A program made the translations under genes and the position numbers. From Acidiferrobacter thiooxydans (GTDB taxonomy: Bacteria > Pseudomonadota > Gammaproteobacteria > Acidiferrobacterales > Acidiferrobacteraceae), in contig NZ_PSYR01000001.1 in NCBI RefSeq assembly GCF_003333315.1, positions 832,501-896,500 of the forward strand: a stretch of DNA of 64,000 nt, read 5' to 3'. Under the pieces are notes generated by a model. The model saw only the letters and a program-made list of their open reading frames with translations, searched no databases and had not been told where the DNA came from. This document shows positions 9,611 to 21,587 of the stretch, in pieces. Position 1 is the first letter of the stretch. Each line of letters begins with the position of its first letter.

Positions 9611-9910
9611 ATGAGAATGAGCTTCAAGGCATTGGCGGCAGCGTTGAAGAAGCAGTGGATAGCAGAACGGACGCGTTGCCAGAGTTGCGGTATGCCGGTC
9701 ATCTATGACAAGAAGTATCGGGCGGGTAGCGACTATTGCAGTTATTGCCACGATGGAAATTCGTTTGTAAAGGACATGCGTCTGGCCGATATGCGGGCGC
9801 GGGTGAAGGGCTTGCTGGAGAACCGTAAGGCCCCGGCGCTAGTCCGTTTCTATATGCACTGGCGGCTCGCCACGCTCAGGCGTTGGCGCAAATCCGCGGG
9901 CCTGCGTTGA
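9611..9910 (+). CDS. small zinc-ribbon domain protein
   Basis: A 99-residue basic protein with two CxxC pairs, CQSCGMP near residue 21 and CSYCHDG near residue 41, separated by a loop with YRAGSD. This matches the putative zinc-ribbon domain usually annotated Zn_ribbon_2. The C-terminal half is Arg/Lys-rich and helical. Its function is unknown. The start is uncertain: ATG 9611 and 9617 are adjacent and lack a strong ribosome binding site, and the open frame extends to 9482 without similarity. Confidence 0.72.
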   Translation: MRMSFKALAAALKKQWIAERTRCQSCGMPVIYDKKYRAGSDYCSYCHDGNSFVKDMRLADMRARVKGLLENRKAPALVRFYMHWRLATLRRWRKSAGLR

Positions 9911-10445
9911 ATCGCGATGCGATTCTTGAGGGCCGCAAACGGTCACACCCTTCCCGGTCGCGCGAAGGTTATCAAGAAACCATCCGCTGCGACGGTCCGG
10001 AATGGACGGCAGGTTATACCCTGAGTCGTTAGTCAGGCGGACACCTGTAGCGCATCATCCAGCAGTTCCCCACCATTCCCGGCGGTGCCATACCCGAATC
10101 CACAGTGTTAGAGCGGGAGGGCGTCGGTCGTGGCCCGTGTCCAGCCTGGCCACTATTGTGAACATCCGCGGACCATGCCCTCGTGCCGTCGCGCGCATCC
10201 CGCACAGCACGTCGTGACCTCGTCGTGGGTGGATATCCGAGAGCCTCCTAGGGGCCCGTCCCGGTAACCGTTTTGGGGTCCGCATGGGAAACAGGGCGGC
10301 GCCTGGGCACACGAGGGGAAGAATAGCGGAACGGGGCCCTGCGGACCGGATCAGCCCACCACCGCCTTGCGTTTGAGGAGGTTGCGGCGGTACAGAGATA
10401 CCATGTGCCGTGCGCCTGCCGTAATCCTCACAACCGGAATTGTCG

Positions 10446-10475
10446 GAGGCCTCGCACCTCGAGGCCTCGCACCTC
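10446..10475. repeat. 15-base perfect tandem duplication
   Basis: The unit GAGGCCTCGCACCTC occurs twice in direct succession with no spacer. Each unit also contains the short palindrome GAGGCCTC. It is too short to be an attachment site and most likely arose by replication slippage. Confidence 0.85.
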
Positions 10476-10906
10476 TGGGTGTAATAGAACACCCCACCAA
10501 CCGTTGACGCCGCCGGCAGCGGCGCTTCCATGCGCCTTACTTATAAAGACTCTGGTGCATGACCCGGATGACGGGAGATTCCCCCACCGCTTGGGTCCGG
10601 CCGATCCGTGAGCCGCTCGTGTGGCGCCCTAACCGCGGATGTGATTGGCATCTTAGGGCCTTCAGGTTCTCTTCCGAGCCGTAGCCGACTCGGCCGAGGA
10701 CTCTTGGGCCCGGCGTCCGGCGCGGGCCTCGAGGCGCTGGAGCATGCCGGGCAGTTGCGGGATGTTGGGGTGGTAAGCGACCGGACGGCCGGTTCCGGGA
10801 AGTCGGGGCTCGGACGGGGGCGGTTCCCCGCTCGCACGCCATTTCTGGTGCGCGTCGCGGTAGTTGCCGATCCGTGCATTCTTTTTGGTATTATCGGAAA
10901 GGTGCG

Positions 10907-10975
10907 ATTATGCCATTGGGCGCGGGTCGGGATTATGCGTGGTGCTCCTCGCTAACGAGCGGGCGATGGCATAAT
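10907..10975. repeat. inverted repeat ATTATGCCAT / ATGGCATAAT
   Basis: A perfect 10-base arm at 10907-10916 is repeated inverted at 10966-10975, 49 bases apart. The interior contains a smaller hairpin, CTCG-CTAA-CGAG. It lies in the gene-poor region before gyrA. It could be a folded RNA, a protein-binding site or a decayed element end. Confidence 0.7.
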
Positions 10976-11461
10976 GGCGCAGACCCACCACACGCGCACG
11001 ATCGATCGCACCTAGGGTACTAGGCCTGCAAGGGAGGGGGGGGTCGCCGATTGCTGGGTATCGCGCACAGCGCTTAAGGCCAGATTGGGCGAATCCGCGC
11101 CAGGTGCCGGAAGAGCTTTCGTCAGGTGAGGCCGGTCGACCGTCGGGTGGCGCGGGCCTTTGATCGACCCCATTCGATGTCCGGCCCCGCGATCTCGCCG
11201 GTGTCACCCTCCACGCCCCGCTCAGGTCGAGAGAATCCGGGTGCATGGGCGGTGATCGCTTGCGGCCGGATTGGCGGAGCCGCGGCCATCAGCCATTCTG
11301 AATGTGAGGCCATAAGGCCCGAAACACCCGGTGGCGGTGCAGGAATTCCCGTACATGAGCCGCTGGGCCCGTCATTGGGGCCTCTACCCGCAGACGGGCG
11401 CGCTACCGGATATCCATGGTCGGTGCCCCATGGAGAATGGCTGGCGGCGCATACCCCATCT

Positions 11462-11489
11462 TTGGCGTAAAGGCCCTTTGTGGTATGCT
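11462..11489 (+). promoter_or_regulatory. predicted sigma-70 promoter of gyrA
   Basis: TTGGCG at 11462-11467 and TATGCT at 11484-11489 are separated by 16 bases. This places a transcript start about 55 bases before the gyrA ATG. A GC hairpin with arms GGCCG/CGGCC (11529-11543) would form in the leader eight bases before the start codon. Confidence 0.55.
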
Positions 11490-11551
11490 GGGCGACCACT
11501 TTTGAGTGCTCCTTTATAGAGGTCCTAAGGCCGCCGCGCGGCCCAAACCCG

Positions 11552-14141
<2,590 letters not shown>

Positions 14142-14158
<17 letters not shown>

Positions 14159-15227
14159 TTTCGGGGCGGGACCTGCGGTCATGCCGCAGGCGGTGCTGCG
14201 CAAGGCCCAGGAGGAGCTTGTCGACTGGCATGGTAGCGGTATGTCGGTCATGGAGATGAGTCACCGGGGCAAGGAGTTTCTGGATATCGCAGCGCGCGCC
14301 GAGGCGTCGCTGCGTACACTTATGGGTATCCCGGATACCTACAAGGTCCTGTTCCTTCAGGGCGGCGCATCCCTGCAGTTTGCCATGGTGCCTATCAACC
14401 TGTTGCGCGGCAAAACCCGCGCCGATTACCTCCATACCGGTGAATGGTCCAAGAAGGCCATTGCCGAGGCGCGACGCTTTGGCGAGGTGAATGTCGTGGC
14501 AAGCGGCGAGGCCAGCGGCTTCACGGACATCCCCGCAGTCAGTGACTGGCGGCTCGACCCGCAGGCCGCCTACCTCCATTACACCCCCAACGAAACCATA
14601 GGCGGGGTGGAGTTCCCATTCATCCCCGACGCCGGCGCGGTACCGCTGGTCGCGGACATGTCCTCGACCATTCTGTCGCGGCCGGTCGATGTGAGCCGCT
14701 TCGGTCTCATCTATGCGGGCGCGCAAAAGAACATCGGACCGTCGGGCCTGACCGTGGTGATCGTGCGCGAGGACCTCGTGGGTCAGGCGCTTCCGGGCAT
14801 GCCGATCATGCTCGATTACCGGATCCACGCCGACAATGAGTCGATGTACAACACCCCGCCGACCTTCCCCATCTACATGGCCGGTCTGGTCTTCGACTGG
14901 CTCAAAGAACAGGGCGGTCTTGCCGGCATGGCGCGCATCAATGAGCGCAAGGCACGGCTCCTGTATGACGCCATCGAGGGCTCGGGCGGGTTTTACATCT
15001 GTCCCGTGGCCAAGGCCTGCCGGTCGTGGATGAATGTCCCGTTCACCCTGAAAGACGCCGGTCTCGACGAGGCGTTTTTGAAGGAATCCAAGGCCGCGGG
15101 CCTGCTCCAGTTGAAGGGGCACCGTTCCGTGGGCGGTATGCGCGCCAGTCTCTACAACGCGATGCCGGAAGAGGGGGTGGCGGCGCTCGTCGACTTCATG
15201 CGGGATTTCGCGCGGAGACGCGGCTGA
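14142..15227 (+). CDS. serC: phosphoserine aminotransferase
   Basis: PLP enzyme converting 3-phosphohydroxypyruvate and glutamate to phosphoserine; it also acts in pyridoxine synthesis. The start [15 protein letters not shown] is canonical, with GGASLQFAM near residue 75, and the PLP lysine in [11 protein letters not shown] near residue 195. Length 361 aa. ATG 14142, inside the gyrA end and preceded by GGGAG, is preferred over the longer frame from 14094. Its TGA overlaps the ATG of serA, so serC and serA are translationally coupled. Confidence 0.96.
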
Positions 15228-16396
15228 TGTTCAAGGTCCGGACGCTGAATCAGATTTCGCCGCTCGGCCTTGCGCGTTTCGATGCCAAACGCTTTCAGGT
15301 GGGCGCCGATATCGAGGATGCGGATGCCATCATGCTGCGTTCGTTCAAGATGCACGACATGCCGCTGCCGGCGCGCCTCAAGGCCGTGGGGCGCGCGGGG
15401 GCCGGGGTGAATAACATCCCGGTGGCGGCATTGAGCCAGCGTGGCGTGCCGGTCTTCAACGCCCCGGGCGCCAATGCCAATGCCGTGAAGGAGTTGGTGG
15501 TCGCCGGGCTTCTGATCGCGGCGCGCAACCTGCGCGGGGCGTGGGAGTTCGCGGCCACGCTTAAGGGGAGCGATGCCGAGATCAGCCGCGCCGTGGAGGC
15601 CGGCAAGAAGGCCTATGCCGGGTTCGAGCTGCCGGGACGGGTCCTGGGGGTCGTGGGTCTGGGCGCGATCGGGCGGTTGGTGGCCCATGCCGGCCTTTCG
15701 CTTGGCATGAGGGTCATCGGCTTCGATCCCGAACTGACGGTGGAGGGGGCCTGGCAGCTGTCGGCGGAGGTCCAGAAGGCCGCTAGCGTGGCGGCGCTCC
15801 TGCGCGAGGCGGACTTCGTGAGCTTTCATGTGCCGCTCGTTGATGCCACACGCCATATGATTAATGCCGAGACCGTAGGGCTGCTTAAGCCCACGGCGAC
15901 CGTGCTCAACTTCGCGCGTGAGGGGGTGGTCGACGATAACGCCCTGGTCGCCGCCCTGGATGCCGGGCGCCTGCACGCCTATCTGTGTGATTTCCCGACC
16001 AACCGTGTGAAGAACCACCCGAAGGTGGTGGCACTGCCGCACCTTGGCGCATCGACCCAGGAGGCCGAGGACAATTGCGCGATCATGGTGGCCGAAGAGC
16101 TACGCGATTTTTTGGAGAATGGCAACATCCGCAACGCGGTGAACTTTCCTGAGGTCGTGGTGGCGCGGGAAGGGGTGTGCCGGCTGGTGGTGGCCAATGC
16201 CAATGTGCCCAATATGGTTGGACAGATCTCGACCTCCATGGCTCGCGCCGGACTCAATATCCATAACCTCGTCAATAAATCGCGCGGCGATCTCGCCTAC
16301 ACGCTCGTCGATCTCGACAGCGCGCTTCCCGATGCGGTGTATGACGAGATTGCGACCATTCCGGGCGTGATGTCGGCGCGCAGAATCTCGACCTGA
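15227..16396 (+). CDS. serA: D-3-phosphoglycerate dehydrogenase
   Basis: NAD-dependent oxidation of 3-phosphoglycerate to 3-phosphohydroxypyruvate, the first step of serine synthesis. The Rossmann motif VVGLGAIGRLV lies near residue 140, the catalytic Arg in NFAREGVVD near residue 230, and the catalytic His in LPHLGAST near residue 270. An ACT domain from about residue 320 is the usual serine-feedback module. At 389 aa it is the short PGDH type with a single ACT domain. The start codon overlaps the serC stop (TGATG). In an autotroph, 3-phosphoglycerate is the direct RuBisCO product, so this enzyme draws from the Calvin cycle. Confidence 0.95.
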   Translation: MFKVRTLNQISPLGLARFDAKRFQVGADIEDADAIMLRSFKMHDMPLPARLKAVGRAGAGVNNIPVAALSQRGVPVFNAPGANANAVKELVVAGLLIAARNLRGAWEFAATLKGSDAEISRAVEAGKKAYAGFELPGRVLGVVGLGAIGRLVAHAGLSLGMRVIGFDPELTVEGAWQLSAEVQKAASVAALLREADFVSFHVPLVDATRHMINAETVGLLKPTATVLNFAREGVVDDNALVAALDAGRLHAYLCDFPTNRVKNHPKVVALPHLGASTQEAEDNCAIMVAEELRDFLENGNIRNAVNFPEVVVAREGVCRLVVANANVPNMVGQISTSMARAGLNIHNLVNKSRGDLAYTLVDLDSALPDAVYDEIATIPGVMSARRIST

Positions 16397-16400
16397 AGCC

Positions 16401-17495
16401 ATGTCCGAGCGTCCCGACGATCCCGAGTGGCGACTGGATGAGCGCCGTGCCCGCATAGACGCCATAGACGAGCAGATCCAGAGCCTGCTGGCGGACCGCG
16501 CGCGGACCGCGCAGGAGATCGCGCGCGTCAAGGAGGCCTGCGGCGATACGATGTTCTATCGCCCAGAGCGCGAACGGCAGGTGTTGGCGCGCGTGCGTGC
16601 GCGCCACCAGGGGCCGCTGCCCGAAGAGGACGTGCTGCGTATCTTCCGGGAGATCATGGGGTCTTGTCTGGCCCTGGAGCAGGCCTTGACCGTGGCGTAT
16701 TTCGGGCCCGAGGGGAGCTTTACGGAAGGCGCCCTGCGCAAGCATTTCGGGGGTGCGGTGGCGGCCTTGCCGCAGGCCACCATCGCCGAGGTGTTCCGTG
16801 CGGTGACCGCCAAGGCCGCGGACTTCGGCGTCGTCCCGGTGGAGAATTCGGCCGAGGGGATCGTCAATCATACGCACGACCTGCTCATGCGTTCGCCGCT
16901 CGTGATCGTGGGCGAGGTGGTGTTGCGGGTCCACCATCAATTGCTGGCGCGCGCGCAGGGGTTAGACGAGATCACGCACGTCGCCGCCCATCCCCAGGCC
17001 CTGGCCCAGTGTCGCGGATGGATAGAACGGCATCTTGCCCATTGTGAGCAGGTGGCGGTATCGAACAATGCCGAGGCGGCGCGGCGCGCGGCCTCGGAAT
17101 CGCATCTGGCGGCGGTTGCCTCGCGCGAGGCAGCCGCCCACTGGGGCCTGCCGATCCTGGCGGCGAACATCGAGGACGCCCCCGACAACGCCACGCGGTT
17201 TTTTGTGATCGGCCGGCATGCCGTGGGGCCGAGCGGGCAAGACAAGACCAGCCTGTTGCTGACCGCCCCCCATACCCCGGGTTCCCTGCATGCGCTGCTC
17301 GAACCGTTCGCGCGGCGTGGCATAAGCCTTTTGCGCATCGAGTCGCGGCCTGCGCAGCGGGCCTTGTGGGAGTATGTGTTTTTCGTGGATATCGCAGGCC
17401 ACGAGAAGGACCCGGTGATCGAGGAGGCGTTGGCCGAACTCGAGCAGCGCGGCGGGGTCGTACGACGCCTTGGCTCTTACCCCCAGGCGGTCTAA
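16401..17495 (+). CDS. pheA: bifunctional chorismate mutase / prephenate dehydratase (P-protein)
   Basis: Converts chorismate to prephenate and then to phenylpyruvate for phenylalanine synthesis. The N-terminal AroQ mutase domain covers about residues 10-90. The dehydratase domain begins at VAYFGPEGSFTE (near residue 98), followed by VPVENSAEGIVNHT and DNATRFFVIG, whose TRF triplet is catalytic. A C-terminal ACT domain with the ESRP motif binds phenylalanine for feedback inhibition. The 364 aa length is typical. It starts four bases after serA and precedes hisC by about 30 bases. Confidence 0.96.
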   Translation: MSERPDDPEWRLDERRARIDAIDEQIQSLLADRARTAQEIARVKEACGDTMFYRPERERQVLARVRARHQGPLPEEDVLRIFREIMGSCLALEQALTVAYFGPEGSFTEGALRKHFGGAVAALPQATIAEVFRAVTAKAADFGVVPVENSAEGIVNHTHDLLMRSPLVIVGEVVLRVHHQLLARAQGLDEITHVAAHPQALAQCRGWIERHLAHCEQVAVSNNAEAARRAASESHLAAVASREAAAHWGLPILAANIEDAPDNATRFFVIGRHAVGPSGQDKTSLLLTAPHTPGSLHALLEPFARRGISLLRIESRPAQRALWEYVFFVDIAGHEKDPVIEEALAELEQRGGVVRRLGSYPQAV

Positions 17496-17528
17496 CGGGG
17501 CGCAGCCCTGACGAGAACGGAGAGTGTG

Positions 17529-18638
17529 ATGGCGATGGCATGTGACCCCGTGATCCTGGCGGCGCCTGGCGTTCGCGGCCTGGTGCCCTACCAACCGGGC
17601 AAGCCCATAGAGGAACTGGAGCGCGAACTGGGCGTGACCGGGGCGATCAAGCTCGCCTCGAACGAGAACCCCTACGGGCCAGGGGCAAAGGCCAAAGCGG
17701 CGGCTGCGGCGGCCTTGGCGCAGATGGAGCGTTATCCCGACGGCGGCGGTTTTGCCTTGAAGCGTGCGTTGGCGCACCGCCTCGCGGTGTCGGAGCGCCA
17801 GATCACGCTCGGCAACGGATCCAATGACGTCCTGGAACTTATCGCCCGCACCTTTCTTTGTCCAGGTGAGACCGCGCTGTGTGACGAGCACGCCTTTGCG
17901 GCCTACGCGATCAGCGTGCGTGGGATAGGGGCGCATATGATCCAGGTGCCATCGCGCGCCTACGCCCATGACCTCGATGCCATGGCGCACGCCTTGAGCC
18001 CGAGCGTGCGTATGGTGTTTTTGGCCAACCCCAACAACCCGACTGGTACGTGGTTTGGCCGAGAGGAGCTCGCAGGTTTTCTGGCCGCGGTGCCGGCATC
18101 GACGATCGTGGTCTTGGACGAGGCCTATCTCGAGTACGTGACCGAGCCGGACTACCCGGACGGCTGTGGGTTCCTGGCCCGTCACCCGAATCTCGTGGTT
18201 GTGCGGACGTTCTCCAAGATCCACGGGCTCGCCGGCCTCAGGGTCGGCTATGCCGTGTCCGACCCGGCGCTCGCAGAGCTCATGAACCGCCTGCGTCAGC
18301 CGTTCAACGTCAATATCGTGGCCCAGGCAGCGGCCGTGGCGGCGCTGGCGGACAAGGCCCATGTGGAACGGATGCGTGCGGTGAACGCCGCCGATCGCGC
18401 CACGCTCGCCGCGGCCCTCCGCGATCACGGTCTGGGCGTCCTCCCGTCGGTGGGCAATTTCCTGTGCGTCGAGGTGGGTGATGCCGCGCGCCTCTATGAG
18501 GCGTTGTTGCGTCAGGGCGTCATCGTCCGGCCGCTCAAGCCCTATGGCATGACTGCGCATCTGCGTATCACAGTCGGGCGGCCCGAGGAGAACGCACGCC
18601 TCCTGCGCGCCCTTGCCGATATCATGAGGGCGGCATGA
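17529..18638 (+). CDS. hisC: histidinol-phosphate / aromatic aminotransferase
   Basis: Class I/II PLP aminotransferase of the HisC type, 369 aa. It carries SNENPYGPG near residue 40, the ANPNNPTGT loop near residue 160, a DEAYLEY aspartate segment, and the PLP lysine in TFSKIHGLAGLRVGY near residue 225. The family converts imidazole-acetol phosphate to histidinol phosphate. Copies inside pheA-tyrA-aroA operons often also or instead transaminate phenylpyruvate and hydroxyphenylpyruvate, and the context here favours that aromatic role. GGAG lies upstream of ATG 17529; GTG 17526 and ATG 17535 are alternatives. It overlaps tyrA by four bases. Confidence 0.92.
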   Translation: MAMACDPVILAAPGVRGLVPYQPGKPIEELERELGVTGAIKLASNENPYGPGAKAKAAAAAALAQMERYPDGGGFALKRALAHRLAVSERQITLGNGSNDVLELIARTFLCPGETALCDEHAFAAYAISVRGIGAHMIQVPSRAYAHDLDAMAHALSPSVRMVFLANPNNPTGTWFGREELAGFLAAVPASTIVVLDEAYLEYVTEPDYPDGCGFLARHPNLVVVRTFSKIHGLAGLRVGYAVSDPALAELMNRLRQPFNVNIVAQAAAVAALADKAHVERMRAVNAADRATLAAALRDHGLGVLPSVGNFLCVEVGDAARLYEALLRQGVIVRPLKPYGMTAHLRITVGRPEENARLLRALADIMRAA

Positions 18639-19531
18639 GCCCTGCGGCACACGAGGTCGTGATCGGCGCCCGCCGGCTTGCGATCGTGGGTGTGGGTCTC
18701 ATGGGGGGATCGCTCGCCGCGGCCTTGCGGGGCGCCCGGTTCGTGGATCGGATCGTGGGGGTGGACGAGGACCCGCGGTCGCTCGGTACGGCGCACGCGC
18801 ACGGCCTGATCGACGACATGCAGGATCTCGAGGCGGCGGTGGCCGAGGCCGATCTCGTGGTGTTGGCGACACCACTCGGGGCCTTGCCCGGGTTGCTCGC
18901 GAGGCTATCGCGGTGCCTGCCGGCGCGCGCCGTCGTGACCGACATGGGGAGTGCCAAGCAGCCAGTGGCCGAGGTCGCGCGCGCGCTTGGTCTCACCCGC
19001 TTCGTGCCCGGTCACCCCATGGCCGGCGGCGAGTGTTCGGGGCCTGCGGCCGCGCGCGCCGATCTGTTCGCCGGCCGTAGCGTCATTCTGACGCCTACGG
19101 AGACCACCGATGATGAGGCAGTGCGCGCCGTGCAGACGATGTGGACGGCGGCCGGGGCCCGCGTGGTCATGGCGGACGCCGCGACCCACGACCGGCTCGT
19201 GGCGTACACGAGCCATCTCCCGCACCTGCTTGCGTTTGCGTGTGCCGAGCTGCTCGCAGAGTACGCGCCGGCCGAGGCGTTGGCGCCATTCACCGGTGCC
19301 GGACTCAAGGATTTTTTGCGTATCGCCGGCAGCGATCCCGTCATGTGGCGGGATATCTGTGCGGCCAATGCCGCGTCTCTCGCCCCGGCGCTCGCCGCTT
19401 ACGCCGAGCGCCTGGCGGGCTATAGCGAGCGCGTGGCGTGCGGGGATTTCGAGGGGCTTTTGGGCCATTTCGCGAAGGCCCGGGCGTTTCGTGCCGATTT
19501 GATGCGCAGGAGCACCCATGGCGAGCATTGA
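18635..19531 (+). CDS. tyrA: prephenate dehydrogenase
   Basis: NAD(P)-dependent oxidative decarboxylation of prephenate to 4-hydroxyphenylpyruvate, the committed step to tyrosine. The nucleotide site IVGVGLMGGSLAAAL lies at residues 13-28, ATPLGAL near 75, and the catalytic histidine in GHPMAGGE near residue 128. It is a monofunctional 298 aa enzyme with no mutase domain and no fusion to AroA, unlike some pseudomonads. The start overlaps hisC (ATGAG) and the end overlaps aroA by 14 bases. Confidence 0.95.
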   Translation: MSPAAHEVVIGARRLAIVGVGLMGGSLAAALRGARFVDRIVGVDEDPRSLGTAHAHGLIDDMQDLEAAVAEADLVVLATPLGALPGLLARLSRCLPARAVVTDMGSAKQPVAEVARALGLTRFVPGHPMAGGECSGPAAARADLFAGRSVILTPTETTDDEAVRAVQTMWTAAGARVVMADAATHDRLVAYTSHLPHLLAFACAELLAEYAPAEALAPFTGAGLKDFLRIAGSDPVMWRDICAANAASLAPALAAYAERLAGYSERVACGDFEGLLGHFAKARAFRADLMRRSTHGEH

Positions 19532-20834
19532 TTACACGGTACGGGGCGGCGGGCCGCTCGCCGGCACGGTGACGGTCGCCGGCGACAAGTCAATCTCACA
19601 TCGCGCGGTCATCCTGAGCGCGCTCGCCGAAGGGCGCAGCGAGATTGCGGGCCTGCTCGAGGGCGAGGACGTCCTTGGGACAGTGGCCGCATTTCGCGCG
19701 CTGGGGGTGACCATCGATGGCCCCCGCGACGGCCGGCTGACGGTCGATGGGGTCGGGCTCCATGGCCTGAAGGCCCCGGTGGGGGCCCTCGATCTCGGCA
19801 ATTCCGGTACCAGCATGCGCCTGCTCGCAGGACTCATGGCGGCGCAGCCGTTTGGGACGCGCCTCGTGGGCGATGAATCCCTCATGCGCCGGCCGATGGA
19901 GCGGGTAGCGGCGCCGCTGCGATTGATGGGGGCGGTGATCGAGACCGGAGAGGGCGGGCGGCCGCCGTTGCACATCGTGGGGGGGCGGGGCTTGCACGCG
20001 ATCGAATATCGCATGCCGATGGCGAGCGCCCAGGTGAAGTCAGCGATCCTGCTGGCGGCCCTGTACGCGCGCGGGCGCACGGTGGTGATCGAGCCGGCCC
20101 CGAGCCGCGATCATAGCGAGCGCATGTTGGCCGGTTTCGGTTATCCGGTTCACCGCGACGGCGCCACGATCACGATCGAGGGTGGCGCCGGACCCTTGCG
20201 TCCGGTACAGCTCGATGTGCCCGCGGACCTCTCCTCGGCGGCGTTTTTCCTGGTGGCGGCGAGCATCGTGCCGGGGTCTTGTCTACGCCTGCCACGGGTC
20301 GGCATGAACCCGACCCGGCGGGGCGTGATTGACATCCTGCGCGCCATGGGCGCGCACATCGAGGCCGAGAACGAGACCGTGGCGGGTGGCGAGCCGGTCG
20401 CTGATCTTGTGGTGCGTTCCGCGCCGTTGCGCGGTATAGCCATACCTCGTGAACTCGTGCCGCTTGCCATCGACGAATTTCCGGCGTTATTCATAGCGGC
20501 GGCCTGCGCCCAGGGGACTACGACCGTGCGTGGCGCCGAGGAGTTGCGGGTCAAGGAGAGCGACCGGCTGGCGGTCATGGCGCGGGGTCTGGCGGCCCTC
20601 GGGGTGGCCGTGGAGGAGTACCCGGACGGGCTCGCCATCCGCGGGACGCCGCTTAAGGGCGGGGTCATCGAGTCCGGCGGCGACCATCGGGTCGCGATGG
20701 CATTCGCAGTCGCCGGTCTGAAGGCCGCGGACGCCGTTTTGGTACGCGACTGCCGCAACGTCGCCACTTCATTCCCGGGTTTCGTGGCGTGCGCGAAGGC
20801 TGTCGGGTTCGATCTCGAGGTAAACGCCTCATGA
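19518..20834 (+). CDS. aroA: 3-phosphoshikimate 1-carboxyvinyltransferase (EPSP synthase)
   Basis: Transfers enolpyruvyl from PEP to shikimate-3-phosphate, the sixth step of the shikimate pathway. Signatures are GDKSISHRA near residue 23, GNSGTSMRLLAG near residue 93 (here NSGTS with Ser, a sequence seen in class II, glyphosate-tolerant EPSP synthases), and LRVKESDRLA near residue 343. Length 438 aa. It overlaps tyrA at its start, and its TGA overlaps the cmk ATG. Confidence 0.96.
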   Translation: MASIDYTVRGGGPLAGTVTVAGDKSISHRAVILSALAEGRSEIAGLLEGEDVLGTVAAFRALGVTIDGPRDGRLTVDGVGLHGLKAPVGALDLGNSGTSMRLLAGLMAAQPFGTRLVGDESLMRRPMERVAAPLRLMGAVIETGEGGRPPLHIVGGRGLHAIEYRMPMASAQVKSAILLAALYARGRTVVIEPAPSRDHSERMLAGFGYPVHRDGATITIEGGAGPLRPVQLDVPADLSSAAFFLVAASIVPGSCLRLPRVGMNPTRRGVIDILRAMGAHIEAENETVAGGEPVADLVVRSAPLRGIAIPRELVPLAIDEFPALFIAAACAQGTTTVRGAEELRVKESDRLAVMARGLAALGVAVEEYPDGLAIRGTPLKGGVIESGGDHRVAMAFAVAGLKAADAVLVRDCRNVATSFPGFVACAKAVGFDLEVNAS

Positions 20835-21499
20835 TCCCGGTGCTTGCGATCGACGGCCCGTCGGGTTCCGGCAAGGGCGCGGTCGGCATGGGGGTAGCCG
20901 AGCGGCTCGGCTGGCATTATCTGGATAGCGGCGCGGTCTATCGCGCCTTGGGGCTTGCGGCCTCGTGGGCGCAGGTGGCCTGCGACGATGAGCGTGCGCT
21001 GCGCGCGCTTGCCGCCGCGCTCGACCTGCGCTTCGCCGGGGGGGCGGCGGCCGAACCACAGGTCTATGTCAACGGGCGCGAGTGCAGCGTGGCCCTGCGG
21101 GGCCCCGAGGCCGCGGATGCGGCCTCCCGGGTGGCGGCGCTCGCCGGCGTGCGCCAGGCGCTCCTGGACCGCCAGCGCGCCGCGCGCAGGCCCCCGGGGC
21201 TGGTGGCCGATGGTCGGGACATGGGCAGCCATGTCTTTCCCGATGCCTTCCTGAAGGTCTTTTTGACCGCGAGCCCCGAGGTACGCGCCGCGCGCCGCTA
21301 CCATCAGTTGAAGGCAAAGGGGTTCGGTGTTACGCTTCCACAGCTTATACAGGAGATTCGGGAACGGGACGAGCGCGACGCCAATCGCGCGGTCGCACCG
21401 CTCAAGCCCGCCCAGGGTGCCATCGTGCTTGACTCGTCGGCCCTTGGGCTTCAGGACGTCATCGACCGGGTGCTCGCCATGGTGAGCTGTTCGGCCTAG
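20831..21499 (+). CDS. cmk: cytidylate kinase
   Basis: Phosphorylates CMP and dCMP with ATP, serving CTP supply and recycling of CMP from RNA turnover and lipid synthesis. The P-loop GPSGSGKGA lies at residues 9-17, then LDSGAVYRALGL and the substrate-site segment VADGRDMGSHVFP near residue 130. Length 222 aa. One oddity is that the P-loop ends GKGA where the family nearly always has GKGT. The start overlaps the aroA stop (ATGA). The cmk-rpsA order is widely conserved. Confidence 0.95.
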   Translation: MIPVLAIDGPSGSGKGAVGMGVAERLGWHYLDSGAVYRALGLAASWAQVACDDERALRALAAALDLRFAGGAAAEPQVYVNGRECSVALRGPEAADAASRVAALAGVRQALLDRQRAARRPPGLVADGRDMGSHVFPDAFLKVFLTASPEVRAARRYHQLKAKGFGVTLPQLIQEIRERDERDANRAVAPLKPAQGAIVLDSSALGLQDVIDRVLAMVSCSA

Positions 21500-21587
21500 T
21501 CGTTCTTCATGCACCGGATCAAAGACCAATGGCCGGACGTCCGCTGCCGGCCCAGCCGCCCCTTCGGGGCCTTGAGACCAGAGATAC

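Larger units (their letters stand above)
9911..11551. other. 1.6 kb region without recognisable genes
   Basis: The longest gene-poor stretch of the window. Frames of up to 158 codons exist on both strands, but their composition (Pro, Arg, Ser, His) and lack of family resemblance mark them as spurious. It holds a 15-base tandem duplication at 10446-10475, a 10-base inverted repeat with arms at 10907 and 10966, a G-run near 11034-11041, and the gyrA promoter at its right end. It may be a decayed gene region or carry an unrecognised RNA. Confidence 0.5.

Noticed and set aside
10055-10531. 158-codon minus-strand frame in the region before gyrA
   Set aside because: Composition is typical of shadow frames in GC-rich DNA, it spans the 15-base tandem repeat, has no ribosome binding site and matches no family.
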